This document shows positions 35,698 to 44,982 of a DNA stretch of 64,000 bases, piece by piece. The DNA comes from Rhizobiales bacterium IMCC20636 (GTDB taxonomy: Bacteria; Pseudomonadota; Alphaproteobacteria; Rhizobiales; GCA-2746425), in NCBI GenBank assembly GCA_016865015.1, contig CP018226.1, forward strand, positions 651,001-715,000, written 5' to 3'. Within the stretch, counting starts at the first letter, position 1. Each line of letters begins with the position of its first letter. Below the pieces are notes generated by a model. It worked only from the letters and a program-made list of their open reading frames with translations. It did no database searches and was not told the origin of the DNA. A program made the position numbers and the translations under genes.

Positions 35698-36939
35698 ATG
35701 GCTTCGACAGACAAAAATACTTTGCATTGGGGTGAATTGGCGCAAGAGCGTCTGACAGACATAGCATCGTGTACGCTGTCAGGCGATGGCGTTACGCGCT
35801 TGCCATTCACCGACGAGCACCGGCGGGCAAATGGGATCATAACGGACTGGATGCAGGCGGCCGAACTTGAAGTTGCCATGGATGCGGCCGGAACTCTGAT
35901 TGGCCGCCGTGTTTCAGATGGACCCAGAGCAGGCATGACCTTCATCATGGGCTCGCATCAGGACAGTGTGCGCAATGGTGGCCGGTATGACGGCATCATG
36001 GGTGTCGCGCTCGCCTGTCTTGCGGTTGAAAAAGCCATGGCGGATGGTGACGAACCGGAGTTCTCTGTCGAGGTGCATGCCTATGCGGATGAGGAAGGGG
36101 TGCGATTTCCAACCGCACTTCTTGGACCGCGTGCATTGGCTGGCACATTCGATCCGGCAGTCCTGGAGATGTGTGATGCTGATGGCAAGACATTGCGCGC
36201 CGCGCTTGACGGTTTTGGTGCCGATGCGGATGCAATCAGCGGATTGGCGCGCGATCCGGCGGGAATTCTTGGCTATCTTGAAGCTCATATAGAGCAGGGA
36301 CCAGTTCTTGAGAGGGCAGACTTTGCCGTCGGCACGGTGACATCCATTTGCGGCATCGAGCGCAATGTCATCACGATCAATGGCAAGACCGGCCATGCCG
36401 GAACTGTGCCGATGCAAGGGCGGCGTGATGCTTTGGTCGTGGCCTCACACATCATCTCGGAAATCACTGCGCGTGCTCAAAAGCTGGAGGAATTGCGGGC
36501 CACATTCGGTACGCTTAAAATCCTGCCAGGCGCGGTGAACCAGATTCCGGAAGTTGTGACCCTGTCGTTGGAAATTCGTTCTCCCAGTGACGGTGAGCGC
36601 CAGGCTTTCAGCGCCATGGCAAAAGACTATGCCGAACAAGCCGCGCTTGAAACCGGCTGTCATGCTGTGATGAACCAGACATATGTGCAGCCTGCGCAGC
36701 AGTGCCATCAACCCTTTGTCGACAGGCTGCAGAGCGCAACGCTTGCAGTGGAGGGCAGCGAACTTTTGCTGACGTCCGGCGCAACACATGACGCTTCTGC
36801 GATGGCCGCGCTCTGCCCGATGGTCATGTTGTTTGTACGGTGTCGCGATGGCGTGTCGCACACACCAGAAGAGTTTGCGTCTTCCAGCGATATGGGCGTT
36901 GCCATCCAGGTAATGGCAAAATTTCTCAAATCGCTCTGA
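35698..36939 (+). CDS. M20-family amidohydrolase (N-carbamoyl-L-amino acid hydrolase/allantoate amidohydrolase type)
   Basis: A 413-residue cytosolic zinc enzyme that hydrolyses carbamoyl or ureido amides. Metal-ligand blocks: G-S-H-Q-D-S-V-R-N-G-G-R-Y-D-G (His and Asp), A-D-E-E-G-V-R-F (Glu pair, one the general base), E-A-H-I-E-Q-G-P (His) and S-G-A-T-H-D-A-S-A-M (His). The dimerisation domain with G-x-x-G-H-A-G-T-V-P-M is inserted mid-chain as usual. The exact substrate (carbamoyl amino acid, allantoate or other) is not decided by the motifs. Its stop abuts the convergent M42 gene with no gap. The importer cluster and shared operator suggest that it processes the imported compound. Confidence 0.9.
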   Translation: MASTDKNTLHWGELAQERLTDIASCTLSGDGVTRLPFTDEHRRANGIITDWMQAAELEVAMDAAGTLIGRRVSDGPRAGMTFIMGSHQDSVRNGGRYDGIMGVALACLAVEKAMADGDEPEFSVEVHAYADEEGVRFPTALLGPRALAGTFDPAVLEMCDADGKTLRAALDGFGADADAISGLARDPAGILGYLEAHIEQGPVLERADFAVGTVTSICGIERNVITINGKTGHAGTVPMQGRRDALVVASHIISEITARAQKLEELRATFGTLKILPGAVNQIPEVVTLSLEIRSPSDGERQAFSAMAKDYAEQAALETGCHAVMNQTYVQPAQQCHQPFVDRLQSATLAVEGSELLLTSGATHDASAMAALCPMVMLFVRCRDGVSHTPEEFASSSDMGVAIQVMAKFLKSL

Positions 36940-37983
36940 TCAGTGGCCACATGAACTGGCGACAATCAGTCTGGCAATGTCTTCCAGTGCAGAGCAATGG
37001 ATGCGTTCATAGCCGTGAGACGAGTCCACGCCGAAGGCGATCAGCCCCATGCGCGCGTCGACACCTGACTGCCGGGCACTTGCCAGATCGGATTTGTAGA
37101 ACCGGAACACATCGCGCTGATGTTTGATAGCGTTGTTCTGACAGGTTGCGACAAGGTCCCGCGTGAGTGCGTGATCAAACGGGCCTGACTGATCCCCCAT
37201 TCCGATGGTCACGCCATATTCACGCGAGGCCTGGCCCGGTGCCGTCGTGCCGATATCGACAGCGATCAGATCGCCCACCGCTGGATCGACAATTGCCGAC
37301 GCGCCCGTTCCGATCTCTTCGCTGACCGTGAACATCAGATGCACATCACGCGTTGGTTTATTGTCAGGATTTTTTAGCAGATCTGCTGCCGCCAGCAGGG
37401 CGGCCACACCGCCCTTATCGTCCAGATGCCGGGAGACGATGTAGCCATTGTCGAGAAATTCCGGCTGCGGATCGATGGAAATCATATCACCAATATGGAT
37501 GCCCAGATCGTGCAGGTCCTGTGTTGTGCTGGCATCCTCATCGATGCGCATTTCGAGATTGTCCCAATTTGCCGGTTGGGTATCAACTTCGGTGTTGAAG
37601 GTGTGACCGGATGATTTCAGGGGAAGTATGGTGCCGGTGAAGACACTATCATCCGCATGCAATTTCGCGCGGGCACCTTCAGCAAACCGGGCAGCCCAGG
37701 TTCCGACAGGCACCAGTTCAACCCGGCCATTGCTCTTCAATCCCTTGACCTGTGCACCCAGCGTATCAAGGTGAGCGACAAACCCGATGGCATCCGCCTG
37801 ACGATTAGTGCCTTCGATCACGCAGGCCACAGCACCGTCGCGCATGCGCCGAACAGCAAGTCCCATGTCTGAAAGCCTCGTTTCAACATGATTGCTGATC
37901 GCATCACAAAGACCTGTCGGGCTCGGAATGGCCAACAGTGCTGCAAGCTCAGTGGTGATTATGTCGGACAACCCGTCTCTCAC
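36940..37983 (-). CDS. M42-family metallopeptidase
   Basis: A 347-residue cytosolic dinuclear metal aminopeptidase-like protein. Ligand blocks: V-A-H-L-D-T (first His/Asp), H-L-D-D-K-G-G (bridging Asp region), S-E-E-I-G-T-G (catalytic and metal Glu), V-D-I-G-T and a C-terminal S-S-H-G-Y-E-R (His). The domain inserted after residue 70 is typical of M42, which form large hollow assemblies. It probably trims imported peptides or peptide conjugates. The gene converges exactly on the amidohydrolase gene, with abutting stop codons. It has its own copy of the operator at 38018, so the cluster is co-regulated despite its different orientations. Confidence 0.9.
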   Translation of the reverse strand: MRDGLSDIITTELAALLAIPSPTGLCDAISNHVETRLSDMGLAVRRMRDGAVACVIEGTNRQADAIGFVAHLDTLGAQVKGLKSNGRVELVPVGTWAARFAEGARAKLHADDSVFTGTILPLKSSGHTFNTEVDTQPANWDNLEMRIDEDASTTQDLHDLGIHIGDMISIDPQPEFLDNGYIVSRHLDDKGGVAALLAAADLLKNPDNKPTRDVHLMFTVSEEIGTGASAIVDPAVGDLIAVDIGTTAPGQASREYGVTIGMGDQSGPFDHALTRDLVATCQNNAIKHQRDVFRFYKSDLASARQSGVDARMGLIAFGVDSSHGYERIHCSALEDIARLIVASSCGH

Positions 37984-38017
37984 ACGCGTGCTCCCTTTTT
38001 GGATTAATGAAAGGGAT

Positions 38018-38033
38018 ATTTATCATGAAAAAT
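38018..38033. promoter_or_regulatory. GntR-type operator before the M42 peptidase gene
   Basis: ATTTATCATGAAAAAT matches the palindrome at 34017 with one change and lies 35 bp upstream of the M42 start. The remaining 226 bp to the next gene shows nothing else I can name. Confidence 0.65.
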
Positions 38034-38259
38034 TATTGTTGCCACGCGATCTTTGAAAAAAGCTCAGTTTGGTAGCCAGCAGGTTGGTGGCGGAGCGTCG
38101 TGAAGAATTTGAACAGATGGGAGGGCGAGAGGGCAGGGGACATGCCTCGCTAAATAGCCAGCACTCGGGCAGATGAATACGTTGCTGTTTGACGAAGATA
38201 CAAAGGGAAATCGACCTGAAGCAATCACGTGTTATCCGAAGCTGGATACGCGCGTTTGA

Positions 38260-38940
38260 TTAATCATTGACTGCGAAATACTCTGGATTGCTTTCTTGCA
38301 GGGCTTTCATGTCGGGCAGGATTTGGCGCAGATGTTCATGCATGGCCTGGGTGATTTCGTCTGCATCCTTTGCGACCAAAGCATTGATGATCCTCTCGTG
38401 TTGACTGATGAGTGCATCAAAGGAGGGGGCACCCTGCAGGTTCAGGCGCCGTGCCCGGTCCATCTGGCTTTTTGCATCAACGATATGCTGCCAGACCAAG
38501 GGTCGTCCGGCAATCTCTGAAATACGCCGATGCATTCGCTCATCGGATTGGTAGAACAGCTCTACCGCTCCCTCTCTGTTTGCCAGTTTCTGTTCTTCGA
38601 TGGTTTGCCTGAGGCTCAGTTCACCTATGGCATCTATTTTTTGAGATGCTTCATGCGCAATTGCGGTCTCAAGTGATTCCCGGACAAATTGAGCGGCCGA
38701 TACAAAGTCCAGACGAATAGGCGCAACCATTCCACCGCGATTCGGGACCAGCTCAACCAGGCCTTCGCTTGCCAATCGCATCAGTGCTTCTCTGATCGGC
38801 GTGCGGCTGATGCCAAGCTCCCCGGCCAGTTTCTGTTCACCCAAAGGTGCACATGGCAACAATTCCATGGAGAGTATGCGCCGTTTCAGAACTTCATAAG
38901 CCTGCTGGGAACTTCCCAAATGCTTTTGTACGACCGCCAT
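38260..38940 (-). CDS. GntR-family regulator with FCD domain, controlling the sugar operon
   Basis: A 226-residue regulator: winged HTH at residues about 12-75 (A-Y-E-V-L-K-R-R-I-L, L-G-E-Q-K-L-A-G-E-L-G-I-S-R-T-P-I-R-E-A-L-M-R-L) and a FCD effector domain (residues about 85-215) with the metal-type pattern D-E-R-M-H-R-R-I, H-E-R-I-I-N-A-L and H-E-H-L-R-Q-I-L. It is divergent from the 11-gene operon starting at 39095. The TTGTATAC-type dyads at 39017-39051 lie between them and are the likely operator. Its ligand is probably a sugar acid or other intermediate of that pathway. Confidence 0.92.
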   Translation of the reverse strand: MAVVQKHLGSSQQAYEVLKRRILSMELLPCAPLGEQKLAGELGISRTPIREALMRLASEGLVELVPNRGGMVAPIRLDFVSAAQFVRESLETAIAHEASQKIDAIGELSLRQTIEEQKLANREGAVELFYQSDERMHRRISEIAGRPLVWQHIVDAKSQMDRARRLNLQGAPSFDALISQHERIINALVAKDADEITQAMHEHLRQILPDMKALQESNPEYFAVND

Positions 38941-39016
38941 ACCTTCAATCCCTCATTTTCGCTCATGCTCAGTGTATCAGCAGATGTTTTCGTTGACATT
39001 ACCCGAATTTTCATGA

Positions 39017-39051
39017 TTGTATACATGCATGCAATAATGCACAGCATACAA
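39017..39051. promoter_or_regulatory. Candidate GntR operator region before the two-importer operon
   Basis: TTGTATACATGCATGCAA (39017-39034) is an imperfect dyad. A further half-site GCATACAA at 39044-39051 is in inverted orientation to TTGTATAC at 39017-39024. FCD-type GntR proteins often read TTGTATACAA-like sites. It lies between the GntR gene and the binding-protein gene at 39095. Confidence 0.5.
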
Positions 39052-39094
39052 AAATGCATTTATGCAGCTTTATTTCGTTCATGGAGGAACAGCA

Positions 39095-40060
39095 ATGATT
39101 AGATTGCCAAAACGTCTTTGTCTCGCAGCTACCGTAGCCACATTATTGATGGGCATTTCGTCAGGGGTGGCGACTGCTCAAAGCCAAACCATTGGGGTCC
39201 TGTTTCTTGATTCGCAGGGCTTTTTTGGCGAGATTCAAAATGGAATCGTGGAGGGCGCGGGCAGCGCTGATATCGAATTGCTTTCAAGCAATTCCGAAGC
39301 GGATCCGACCAAGGAAGCGACCTTTCTCGACACTGCAATTGGTGCAGGGGTTGCTGCGGTGATCATGTCGCCCGTGTCAACGGAAGCTTCGGTCCCATCC
39401 GTTGAACGTGTGGTCGAGGCCGGTATTCCGGTGGTGTGTTACAATACTTGTCTGACGGACGCTGATACCGAACGTCTTGTTGGTGGGCTCGTGACCACAA
39501 ACCAGTTCGATTTTGGCAAGAACCTTGGCGAACGTGCTGCTGCCTATATTCAGGCCAGCGGAGAAGCGGCACACATCGGTATTCTCAATTGTGACCGTTA
39601 CGAAGCATGCCAACAGCGTAAAGCTGGTTTTATTGCTGCGCTGGATGAGGCGGGAGTGGACTACAAGATCATTATGGATCAGGAAGCATTTATTGCTGAT
39701 GAAGCGATACAGACTGCGACTGAAATACTGACAGCCAACCCCGACATCAACCTCATCTGGACTGCAAATGAAGGTGGAACCGTCGGCGCTGTTCTTGGTG
39801 TCATGGCAGCAGGCCTTGAAGGTGAGACAGTGGTGTTCGGTTCGGACATCAGCGTGCAGATTGCCCAGATGCTTCAAGATGCTTCCATCCTGAAAGCCGT
39901 GATTGCGCAACAGCCACGGGAGATGGGACGCGAAGCTGTGAAGATCGCCCAAAAGCTGATGGCTGGCGAAACTGTCGCGCAAAAATTGATCTATATCCCA
40001 ACGATGATCGTTTCGGCGGACAATCCTGACGATGTACAGGCATGGATCGACGCGCAATAA
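39095..40060 (+). CDS. Ribose-type (RbsB-like) ABC sugar-binding protein
   Basis: A 321-residue periplasmic binding protein of the CUT2 class. ATG 39095 follows ATGGAGGAACAGCA and gives a signal peptide ending near A-T-A-Q-S. The mature chain starts I-G-V-L-F-L-D-S-Q-G-F-F-G-E-I-Q-N-G-I, equivalent to the first strand and helix of RbsB. It continues with V-I-M-S-P-V-S-T-E-A, a Cys-containing V-C-Y-N-T-C, G-I-L-N-C-D-R and T-A-N-E-G-G-T-V-G-A. The three cysteines near the ligand cleft are unusual for RbsB. It is the first gene of the operon; a stable hairpin follows its stop. Confidence 0.92.
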   Translation: MIRLPKRLCLAATVATLLMGISSGVATAQSQTIGVLFLDSQGFFGEIQNGIVEGAGSADIELLSSNSEADPTKEATFLDTAIGAGVAAVIMSPVSTEASVPSVERVVEAGIPVVCYNTCLTDADTERLVGGLVTTNQFDFGKNLGERAAAYIQASGEAAHIGILNCDRYEACQQRKAGFIAALDEAGVDYKIIMDQEAFIADEAIQTATEILTANPDINLIWTANEGGTVGAVLGVMAAGLEGETVVFGSDISVQIAQMLQDASILKAVIAQQPREMGREAVKIAQKLMAGETVAQKLIYIPTMIVSADNPDDVQAWIDAQ

Positions 40061-40080
40061 CGCAGCTACATCAGCTGCTT

Positions 40081-40114
40081 CGGCATCAGCGTTCGTTTCA
40101 AAGCGCTGATGCCG
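40081..40114 (+). terminator. Hairpin after the ribose-type binding-protein gene
   Basis: CGGCATCAGCG at 40081-40091 pairs perfectly with CGCTGATGCCG at 40104-40114, a 12-nt loop between. It lies 20 nt after the binding-protein stop and upstream of the permease start, with no U-run. Consistent with differential expression inside the operon. Confidence 0.65.
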
Positions 40115-40147
40115 CAATATTTCAAGTGCATCTTTGAAGGCTCTGTC

Positions 40148-41140
40148 ATGTCCATTTCTCCCATTGCGCAGAATACTCGCAATCAAAGCTGGTGGGTCGA
40201 ACACCTGAATGAGATTGGGCTGTTGATCGCACTATTTGTGCTGGTTGCAGTGTTTTCGCAGACAGCGCCCAATTTCTTGTCTGACCGAAATCTGATCAAT
40301 ATCTTGCGCTCGGCGGCCTATGTCGGAATTGTCGCATTTCCGATGACCTTCGTCATCATCGCGGGAGAAATCGACATCAGCGTAGGCCCCGCGGTTGCTT
40401 TCGCCGGTGTGGCGTTTGCACAGCTTGTCTCGGCGTTCGCCATTCCCATTCCGCTGGCGTTGCTTCTGGTATGTGCCTTTGGAGCGCTCTTGGGCGGCGT
40501 TTCGGGTTGGTTGAAGGTGCGCTATGCGGTTCCGACCTTTATTTCCACATTGGCCCTGTGGAGTGCTTTGCGTGGCGGCGCTCTGTGGTGGTCTGATGCA
40601 CTGCCGGTCATTGTTCCCAGCCGGGAATTTCGGGCCGTTTTAGGTGGTGACTTTCTTGGGTTGCCCACCGTGGTCTGGTTGATGTTGGCAACATTTGTCT
40701 TGTTTTCCTATCTGGCCATTCTCAGCCGATACGGGCGTCACATTTATGCGCTCGGTGCCAACGCTGCTGCTGTTGCTGCGCTTGGAATAAACAGCGCACG
40801 TCTTCGCATCTCGATCATGGCTTCTACCGGCATTTTTGCAGCTTTGGTTGGTGTCTTGATTGATGCTCGCCTCGGTTCCGGCAATGCAAATGCCGCAACA
40901 GGGCTGGAGTTTGATGTTATCGCCGCAGTGATTGTTGGTGGCACTCTGCTGACCGGCGGACATGGCCGGATGACGGGAACACTTTTGGGTGTTCTTGTGA
41001 TAGCGGTGCTTGCCAATGGTCTGGTGTTGAACGGCGTTGATCCGGATGTACAACAAGTTGTGCGCGGGGGCGTGATCCTGCTTGCGGTGCTGGTGAATGC
41101 TGCCCTGGCGAAGCGCGCGCATGGAGCGACAGGCAAATGA
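40148..41140 (+). CDS. Ribose-type ABC importer permease (RbsC-like)
   Basis: A 330-residue inner-membrane permease of the BPD_transp_2 family with about 9-10 hydrophobic segments. ATG 40148 has GAAGG upstream; an in-frame ATG at 40109 overlaps the hairpin. Family marks: N-F-L-S-D-R-N-L-I-N-I-L-R-S-A near residue 45, I-A-G-E-I-D-I-S-V-G-P near residue 78, and the C-terminal G-G-T-L-L-T-G-G-H-G-R-M-T-G-T. It forms a homodimeric pore with the ATPase at 41137, whose start it overlaps by 4 nt. Confidence 0.93.
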   Translation: MSISPIAQNTRNQSWWVEHLNEIGLLIALFVLVAVFSQTAPNFLSDRNLINILRSAAYVGIVAFPMTFVIIAGEIDISVGPAVAFAGVAFAQLVSAFAIPIPLALLLVCAFGALLGGVSGWLKVRYAVPTFISTLALWSALRGGALWWSDALPVIVPSREFRAVLGGDFLGLPTVVWLMLATFVLFSYLAILSRYGRHIYALGANAAAVAALGINSARLRISIMASTGIFAALVGVLIDARLGSGNANAATGLEFDVIAAVIVGGTLLTGGHGRMTGTLLGVLVIAVLANGLVLNGVDPDVQQVVRGGVILLAVLVNAALAKRAHGATGK

Positions 41141-41907
41141 GCAGGCAATCTGAGAATTCAACGCTTCTGGAAATGCGCGACATTGCAGTGAGCTTTGGCG
41201 CAGTTCGAGCTCTGGACGGGGTCAGTTTTTCGCTGAAAGCGGGAGAAGTTCTGGGCCTTATGGGAGATAATGGCGCTGGCAAGTCGACGATGGTGAAAAC
41301 AATCGCTGGCAATCTGACCCCCACCTCGGGAAGTATTCACCTGTCAGGCCAGCCCACCATATTTAACGGTCCGTCTGACGCCCGCGCGGCAGGCATCGAA
41401 GTCGTGTATCAAGATCTGGCTTTGTGCAACAATCTCAGTGCCGCGGAAAACGTCTTTCTGGGGCGTGAAATCATGCATCGAATTGCCGGTATACCTGTTG
41501 CGGTCAATGGTCGTGAAATGCGCGACCGGGCGGCCAGGCTTTTTGAGGAGTTGCAGTCCGACACACGCGCCAACCAGATGGTCAATTCCATGTCAGGGGG
41601 GCAACGGCAAGCCGTTGCGATTGCGCGAACACGTCTCAACAAGTCCAGGATCGTTCTCCTGGATGAACCCACGGCTGCAATTTCGGTGCGGCAGGTTGAG
41701 CAGGTTCTCAAGCTCATCAAACGGCTTCAGGAACAAGGTGTGGCGGTGGTCCTGATATCACATCGCATGCCTGACGTGTTTTCGGTCGCTGATCGAATTG
41801 TGGTTCTACGTCGTGGCACAAAGGTTGCCGATGTCATGACTGCAAAAACTTCGCCTGAAGAGGTGACTGGGCTGATTACCGGAGCTGTGGAGCGGGTGGG
41901 GGTATGA
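41137..41907 (+). CDS. Single-domain ABC ATPase of ribose/fructose type (FrcA-like)
   Basis: A 256-residue ATPase with one nucleotide-binding domain: Walker A GDNGAGKS at residues 43-50, Q-loop V-Y-Q-D, signature M-S-G-G-Q-R-Q-A, Walker B I-V-L-L-D-E-P-T, H-loop I-S-H. Classical RbsA has two such domains in about 500 residues; this short form resembles FrcA of rhizobial fructose importers. It therefore needs to dimerise. It overlaps the permease before and the epimerase after by 4 nt each. Confidence 0.93.
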   Translation: MSRQSENSTLLEMRDIAVSFGAVRALDGVSFSLKAGEVLGLMGDNGAGKSTMVKTIAGNLTPTSGSIHLSGQPTIFNGPSDARAAGIEVVYQDLALCNNLSAAENVFLGREIMHRIAGIPVAVNGREMRDRAARLFEELQSDTRANQMVNSMSGGQRQAVAIARTRLNKSRIVLLDEPTAAISVRQVEQVLKLIKRLQEQGVAVVLISHRMPDVFSVADRIVVLRRGTKVADVMTAKTSPEEVTGLITGAVERVGV

Positions 41908-42938
41908 GGGTTCAAAATGAACGATTGCGGCTTGATATCACCGAATTTGGTGGCATGATTTCTGCAGCTGAACTGGTTCTGGATGATGCTCGCGTCGTGC
42001 GTCCATTTTTCGAGAACCCGTGGCGTGAAGATGCCCGGATAGACGACCCGTTCGTTCGCAATCTCGGGTCGGAATGGGTATGTGTGCCGTTCGGCCTGGC
42101 TGATGCTCCCGGTGAGTTGCCTGAGGATTGGCGGTTGACCGCGCCTGATCAAGTGGATTGGAACGATGTGATCCATGGTTTCGGATCGCATGCTGATTGG
42201 AAATTGTCGCAGACTTCAAGTGAAAGCGTGCATGCGCAGATCGAATATCCGCTGCAATCTCCGGTAGCTCGGCTGGAACGACAGATAGAATTGCAGCCCG
42301 GTAGCAGCAGAATCAATTTCTCGTTTACCGTTCATGCTCGGCGTGATGCAAAGGTCGGTCTGGGCGTGCATCCTGTTTTCAATTTGCAAGGCCTTTCCGC
42401 GTGTGATGGGCGGATCATCGTCGACGGAGATGATGCGGCATGGAGCTTTCCTGTTGATGTCGAACCTGGCCGCAGCCGTTTTGCGGCCGATCAGCGCGCT
42501 GTTTCGCTTCGGGAAATGAAAGATGTTTCAGGAGCGGTCGTGGATGCGACCAGAGTTCCACTTGATAGTCGCACAGAAGATCTGTTGCTGCTTACCTCCA
42601 CCAATGGACAGGTGCGCCTCGAGCTTCCCAATGCAGGATACAGCGCGACTGTGTCCTGGGATGCGTCAGAATTGCCGTCTTGCGCGCTTTGGTACTCCAA
42701 TCGTGGTCGCGATTATGCGCCCTGGGATGGCCGGGTTTGCGCCATCGGAATTGAGCCCGTCGCAGCGGCCTTCAATTTAGGTCAGCCTCATAATGTGTCA
42801 CCCGACACACCTTTGGCGCATGCCGGTGTGCGCACGGCAGTGCAACTCACTGAGGGTGCTGGCTGGACAACGAATTATTCCATTGAATTTGAAAGTTTTC
42901 CTGCATCTGCAGCGGATATCAAGAGGGGAAAATCATGA
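41904..42938 (+). CDS. Aldose 1-epimerase (mutarotase)-like protein
   Basis: A 344-residue cytosolic beta-sandwich protein of the galactose-mutarotase-like superfamily. Visible marks: I-H-G-F-G-S-H-A-D-W (first sugar-facing His), G-V-H-P-V-F-N (second, catalytic-acid His) and G-I-E-P-V near the C-terminus supplying the catalytic Glu. Expected role: interconverting anomers of the imported sugar before the dehydrogenase acts, or acting on a related sugar. It is translationally coupled on both sides (4-nt overlaps), right after the ribose-type ATPase. Confidence 0.82.
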   Translation: MRVQNERLRLDITEFGGMISAAELVLDDARVVRPFFENPWREDARIDDPFVRNLGSEWVCVPFGLADAPGELPEDWRLTAPDQVDWNDVIHGFGSHADWKLSQTSSESVHAQIEYPLQSPVARLERQIELQPGSSRINFSFTVHARRDAKVGLGVHPVFNLQGLSACDGRIIVDGDDAAWSFPVDVEPGRSRFAADQRAVSLREMKDVSGAVVDATRVPLDSRTEDLLLLTSTNGQVRLELPNAGYSATVSWDASELPSCALWYSNRGRDYAPWDGRVCAIGIEPVAAAFNLGQPHNVSPDTPLAHAGVRTAVQLTEGAGWTTNYSIEFESFPASAADIKRGKS

Positions 42939-43714
42939 CGAGTAAGGTCTATCTGGTCACGGGCGCTGCGAAAGGCATCGGTGAGGCGGTCGTGCATAAA
43001 TTGGCGAAAAGCGGCGCAGCCTTGATCTGCCTGGATATAGATGAAAGTGGATTGTCGGAACTGGCGGTCAAACTGCAGGCGCTGGGTGTACGCGCTGAAA
43101 CCGTTGTGGGCGATGTCAGTAACCCGGCTGACTGTGATGGCGCAGTCAAGCGTGCTTTGAGCGTGTTTGGTCGTTTGGACGGACTGTCCCACAATGCCGG
43201 CATTCAGCGTTATGGCAGTGCGCTTTCAACGCCGCATGAGGTTTGGAACGAAGTGCTAAGCGTAAATCTGTCGAGTGCCTATTACATGGCACAGGCTGCG
43301 CTGCCGGCTTTGATTGAAACACGCGGTTCGATTGTCTTGATGGGCTCGGTGCAAAGCCTCGCTAGCCAATCAAATGTTGCTGCCTATACAGCTTCCAAAC
43401 ACGGATTGGTTGGGTTGATGAAATCTATCGCGGTGGATTTTGCCAGCCAGGGTGTTCGTTGCAATGCGGTGGCGCCCGGTTCGGTTGATACACCAATGTT
43501 GCGCGATGCTGTTGCACTTGCTGACGACCCGGAGGCCGTTATGCGCACCATTCGTGGCATGCATCCTCTCGGCCGCGCTGCAGCTTCAGGAGAGGTTGCG
43601 AATGTCGTGAGCTTTCTGCTGTCAGAAGAGGCCTCCTTTGTAACGGGAGAAACGGTTCGAGTGGATGGCGGCCTCTTGACGATTATTGGCGGATCGCCAA
43701 AGGAGGAAAAGTAA
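42935..43714 (+). CDS. Short-chain dehydrogenase/reductase
   Basis: A 259-residue classical SDR. Cofactor motif V-T-G-A-A-K-G-I-G begins at residue 8, followed by D34 (C-L-D-I-D), which favours NAD+ over NADP+. N-A-G is at 87-89. Catalytic residues fit S138, Y151 and K155. The C-terminal [13 protein letters not shown] is standard. In this operon it probably oxidises the free sugar to a lactone or oxidises a sugar alcohol, feeding the enolase-superfamily enzyme that follows. The stop and next start share a base (TAATG). Confidence 0.92.
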   Translation: MTSKVYLVTGAAKGIGEAVVHKLAKSGAALICLDIDESGLSELAVKLQALGVRAETVVGDVSNPADCDGAVKRALSVFGRLDGLSHNAGIQRYGSALSTPHEVWNEVLSVNLSSAYYMAQAALPALIETRGSIVLMGSVQSLASQSNVAAYTASKHGLVGLMKSIAVDFASQGVRCNAVAPGSVDTPMLRDAVALADDPEAVMRTIRGMHPLGRAAASGEVANVVSFLLSEEASFVTGETVRVDGGLLTIIGGSPKEEK

Positions 43715-44982
43715 TGAAGATTGCGGACATCAAAGTAACAACAGTCGCCGTTCCCCTGGAGGCACCATTGCGCCATGCCAATGGAACCCATTGGGGCCGC
43801 TTTATCCGGGTGATCGTGGAAGTTGTGGACGATGAAGGTCGTTCCGGCTGGGGAGAAATGGGCGGTGGCGGGCAATCGGCCGAGGAAGCCATTCTGTCGC
43901 TCAAACCATATCTTATTGGTCATGATCCGATCCAGCTTGAGCAATTGCGCTGGAAGCTGATGAACCCAACCGCCAGCCTGTACAACAACCGTATGCAATT
44001 GCATGCGGCGATTGAGATGGCTTGCATGGATCTTGCCGGAAAGCAGCGCGGACTGCGTGCATGCGATCTGCTGGGCGGTGCTATACGCGAACAAGTGCCT
44101 TTTGCAGCTTACCTGTTCTATCGCTACGAGAACGAACAAGGCACGTCTGGAGGCGAAACCCAGCCGGACGAAATTGTCGCCATGGCAAGGGAATTGAAAC
44201 AGAAGCACGGATTTTCCTGTCACAAGTTGAAAGGCGGACATTTCCGGCCCGATCATGATATCGCCGTTATGGAAGCATTGGCAGATGCATTTCCGCAGGA
44301 CACATTCCGTCTGGATCCTAATGGTGTCTGGTCTGTCGAAGAAGCAATTCGGGTTGGTCAGGCAATTCAGCATCTTCCCAATGACTATCTTGAGGACCCG
44401 ACCTGGGGCCTTGAAGGCATGCGCAGGGTTCGAGAAAAGTGCGCGATACCAACTGCAACCAATCAGGTGGTTGTGAATTTCGAGCAATTGGCACAATCAA
44501 TCCGCCATACTCTTGTCGATGTCGTCCTTTTGGATACCACATTCTGGGGTGGGCTACGTCAGGCATACAAGGCCGGCACGGTGCTTGAGACGTTCCAGCA
44601 TTCAGCGGCGGTGCATTCGTCAGGTGAATTGGGTGTGCAGCTCGCATCGATGTTGCATCTGGGGGCTGCGCTTCCAAATCTGAACTTTGCCGCCGACGCG
44701 CATTACCATCATTTGCAAGACGACATCATCGTGGGTGGTCCGTTGAAGTATGAAAACGGTGCCATTGATGTCCCCAAAGGACCGGGCCTGGGTGTCGAAG
44801 TGGATCGAGATAAACTTGCCAGATATGCCGAGTATTATCGAGAAGTCGGCGGCTATCATTATGATCGGGATCCTGGGCGACCTGAATGGTTTTCGGTCTT
44901 TCCTGAAAAGCGCTTCGCCGATCCCTGCATGAAGACGCCACCTCACAGCCGTCCTCTGCGTGTCGTTTCGGGAGCCAGTTGA
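43714..44982 (+). CDS. Enolase-superfamily sugar-acid dehydratase, glucarate-dehydratase-like subgroup
   Basis: A 422-residue enzyme expected to dehydrate an acid sugar to a 2-keto-3-deoxy product. The catalytic K-x-K is H-K-L-K-G-G (K171, K173), as in glucarate dehydratase. Metal ligands fit D201 (R-L-D-P-N-G), E227 (L-E-D-P) and N250 (A-T-N-Q). The Asp-His pair fits D274 and H301 (V-H-S-S-G-E-L-G). Spacings between these residues match that subgroup. The first 120 residues form the capping domain that sets substrate choice. The substrate may be a hexonate, pentonate or uronate-derived acid. No keto-deoxy aldolase is recognised nearby. Confidence 0.88.
   Translation: MKIADIKVTTVAVPLEAPLRHANGTHWGRFIRVIVEVVDDEGRSGWGEMGGGGQSAEEAILSLKPYLIGHDPIQLEQLRWKLMNPTASLYNNRMQLHAAIEMACMDLAGKQRGLRACDLLGGAIREQVPFAAYLFYRYENEQGTSGGETQPDEIVAMARELKQKHGFSCHKLKGGHFRPDHDIAVMEALADAFPQDTFRLDPNGVWSVEEAIRVGQAIQHLPNDYLEDPTWGLEGMRRVREKCAIPTATNQVVVNFEQLAQSIRHTLVDVVLLDTTFWGGLRQAYKAGTVLETFQHSAAVHSSGELGVQLASMLHLGAALPNLNFAADAHYHHLQDDIIVGGPLKYENGAIDVPKGPGLGVEVDRDKLARYAEYYREVGGYHYDRDPGRPEWFSVFPEKRFADPCMKTPPHSRPLRVVSGAS

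Noticed and set aside
43384-44496. 370-codon minus-strand frame opposite the SDR and the enolase-superfamily gene
   Set aside because: The sense genes have complete catalytic sets and overlapping stop/start; the antisense frame matches nothing.
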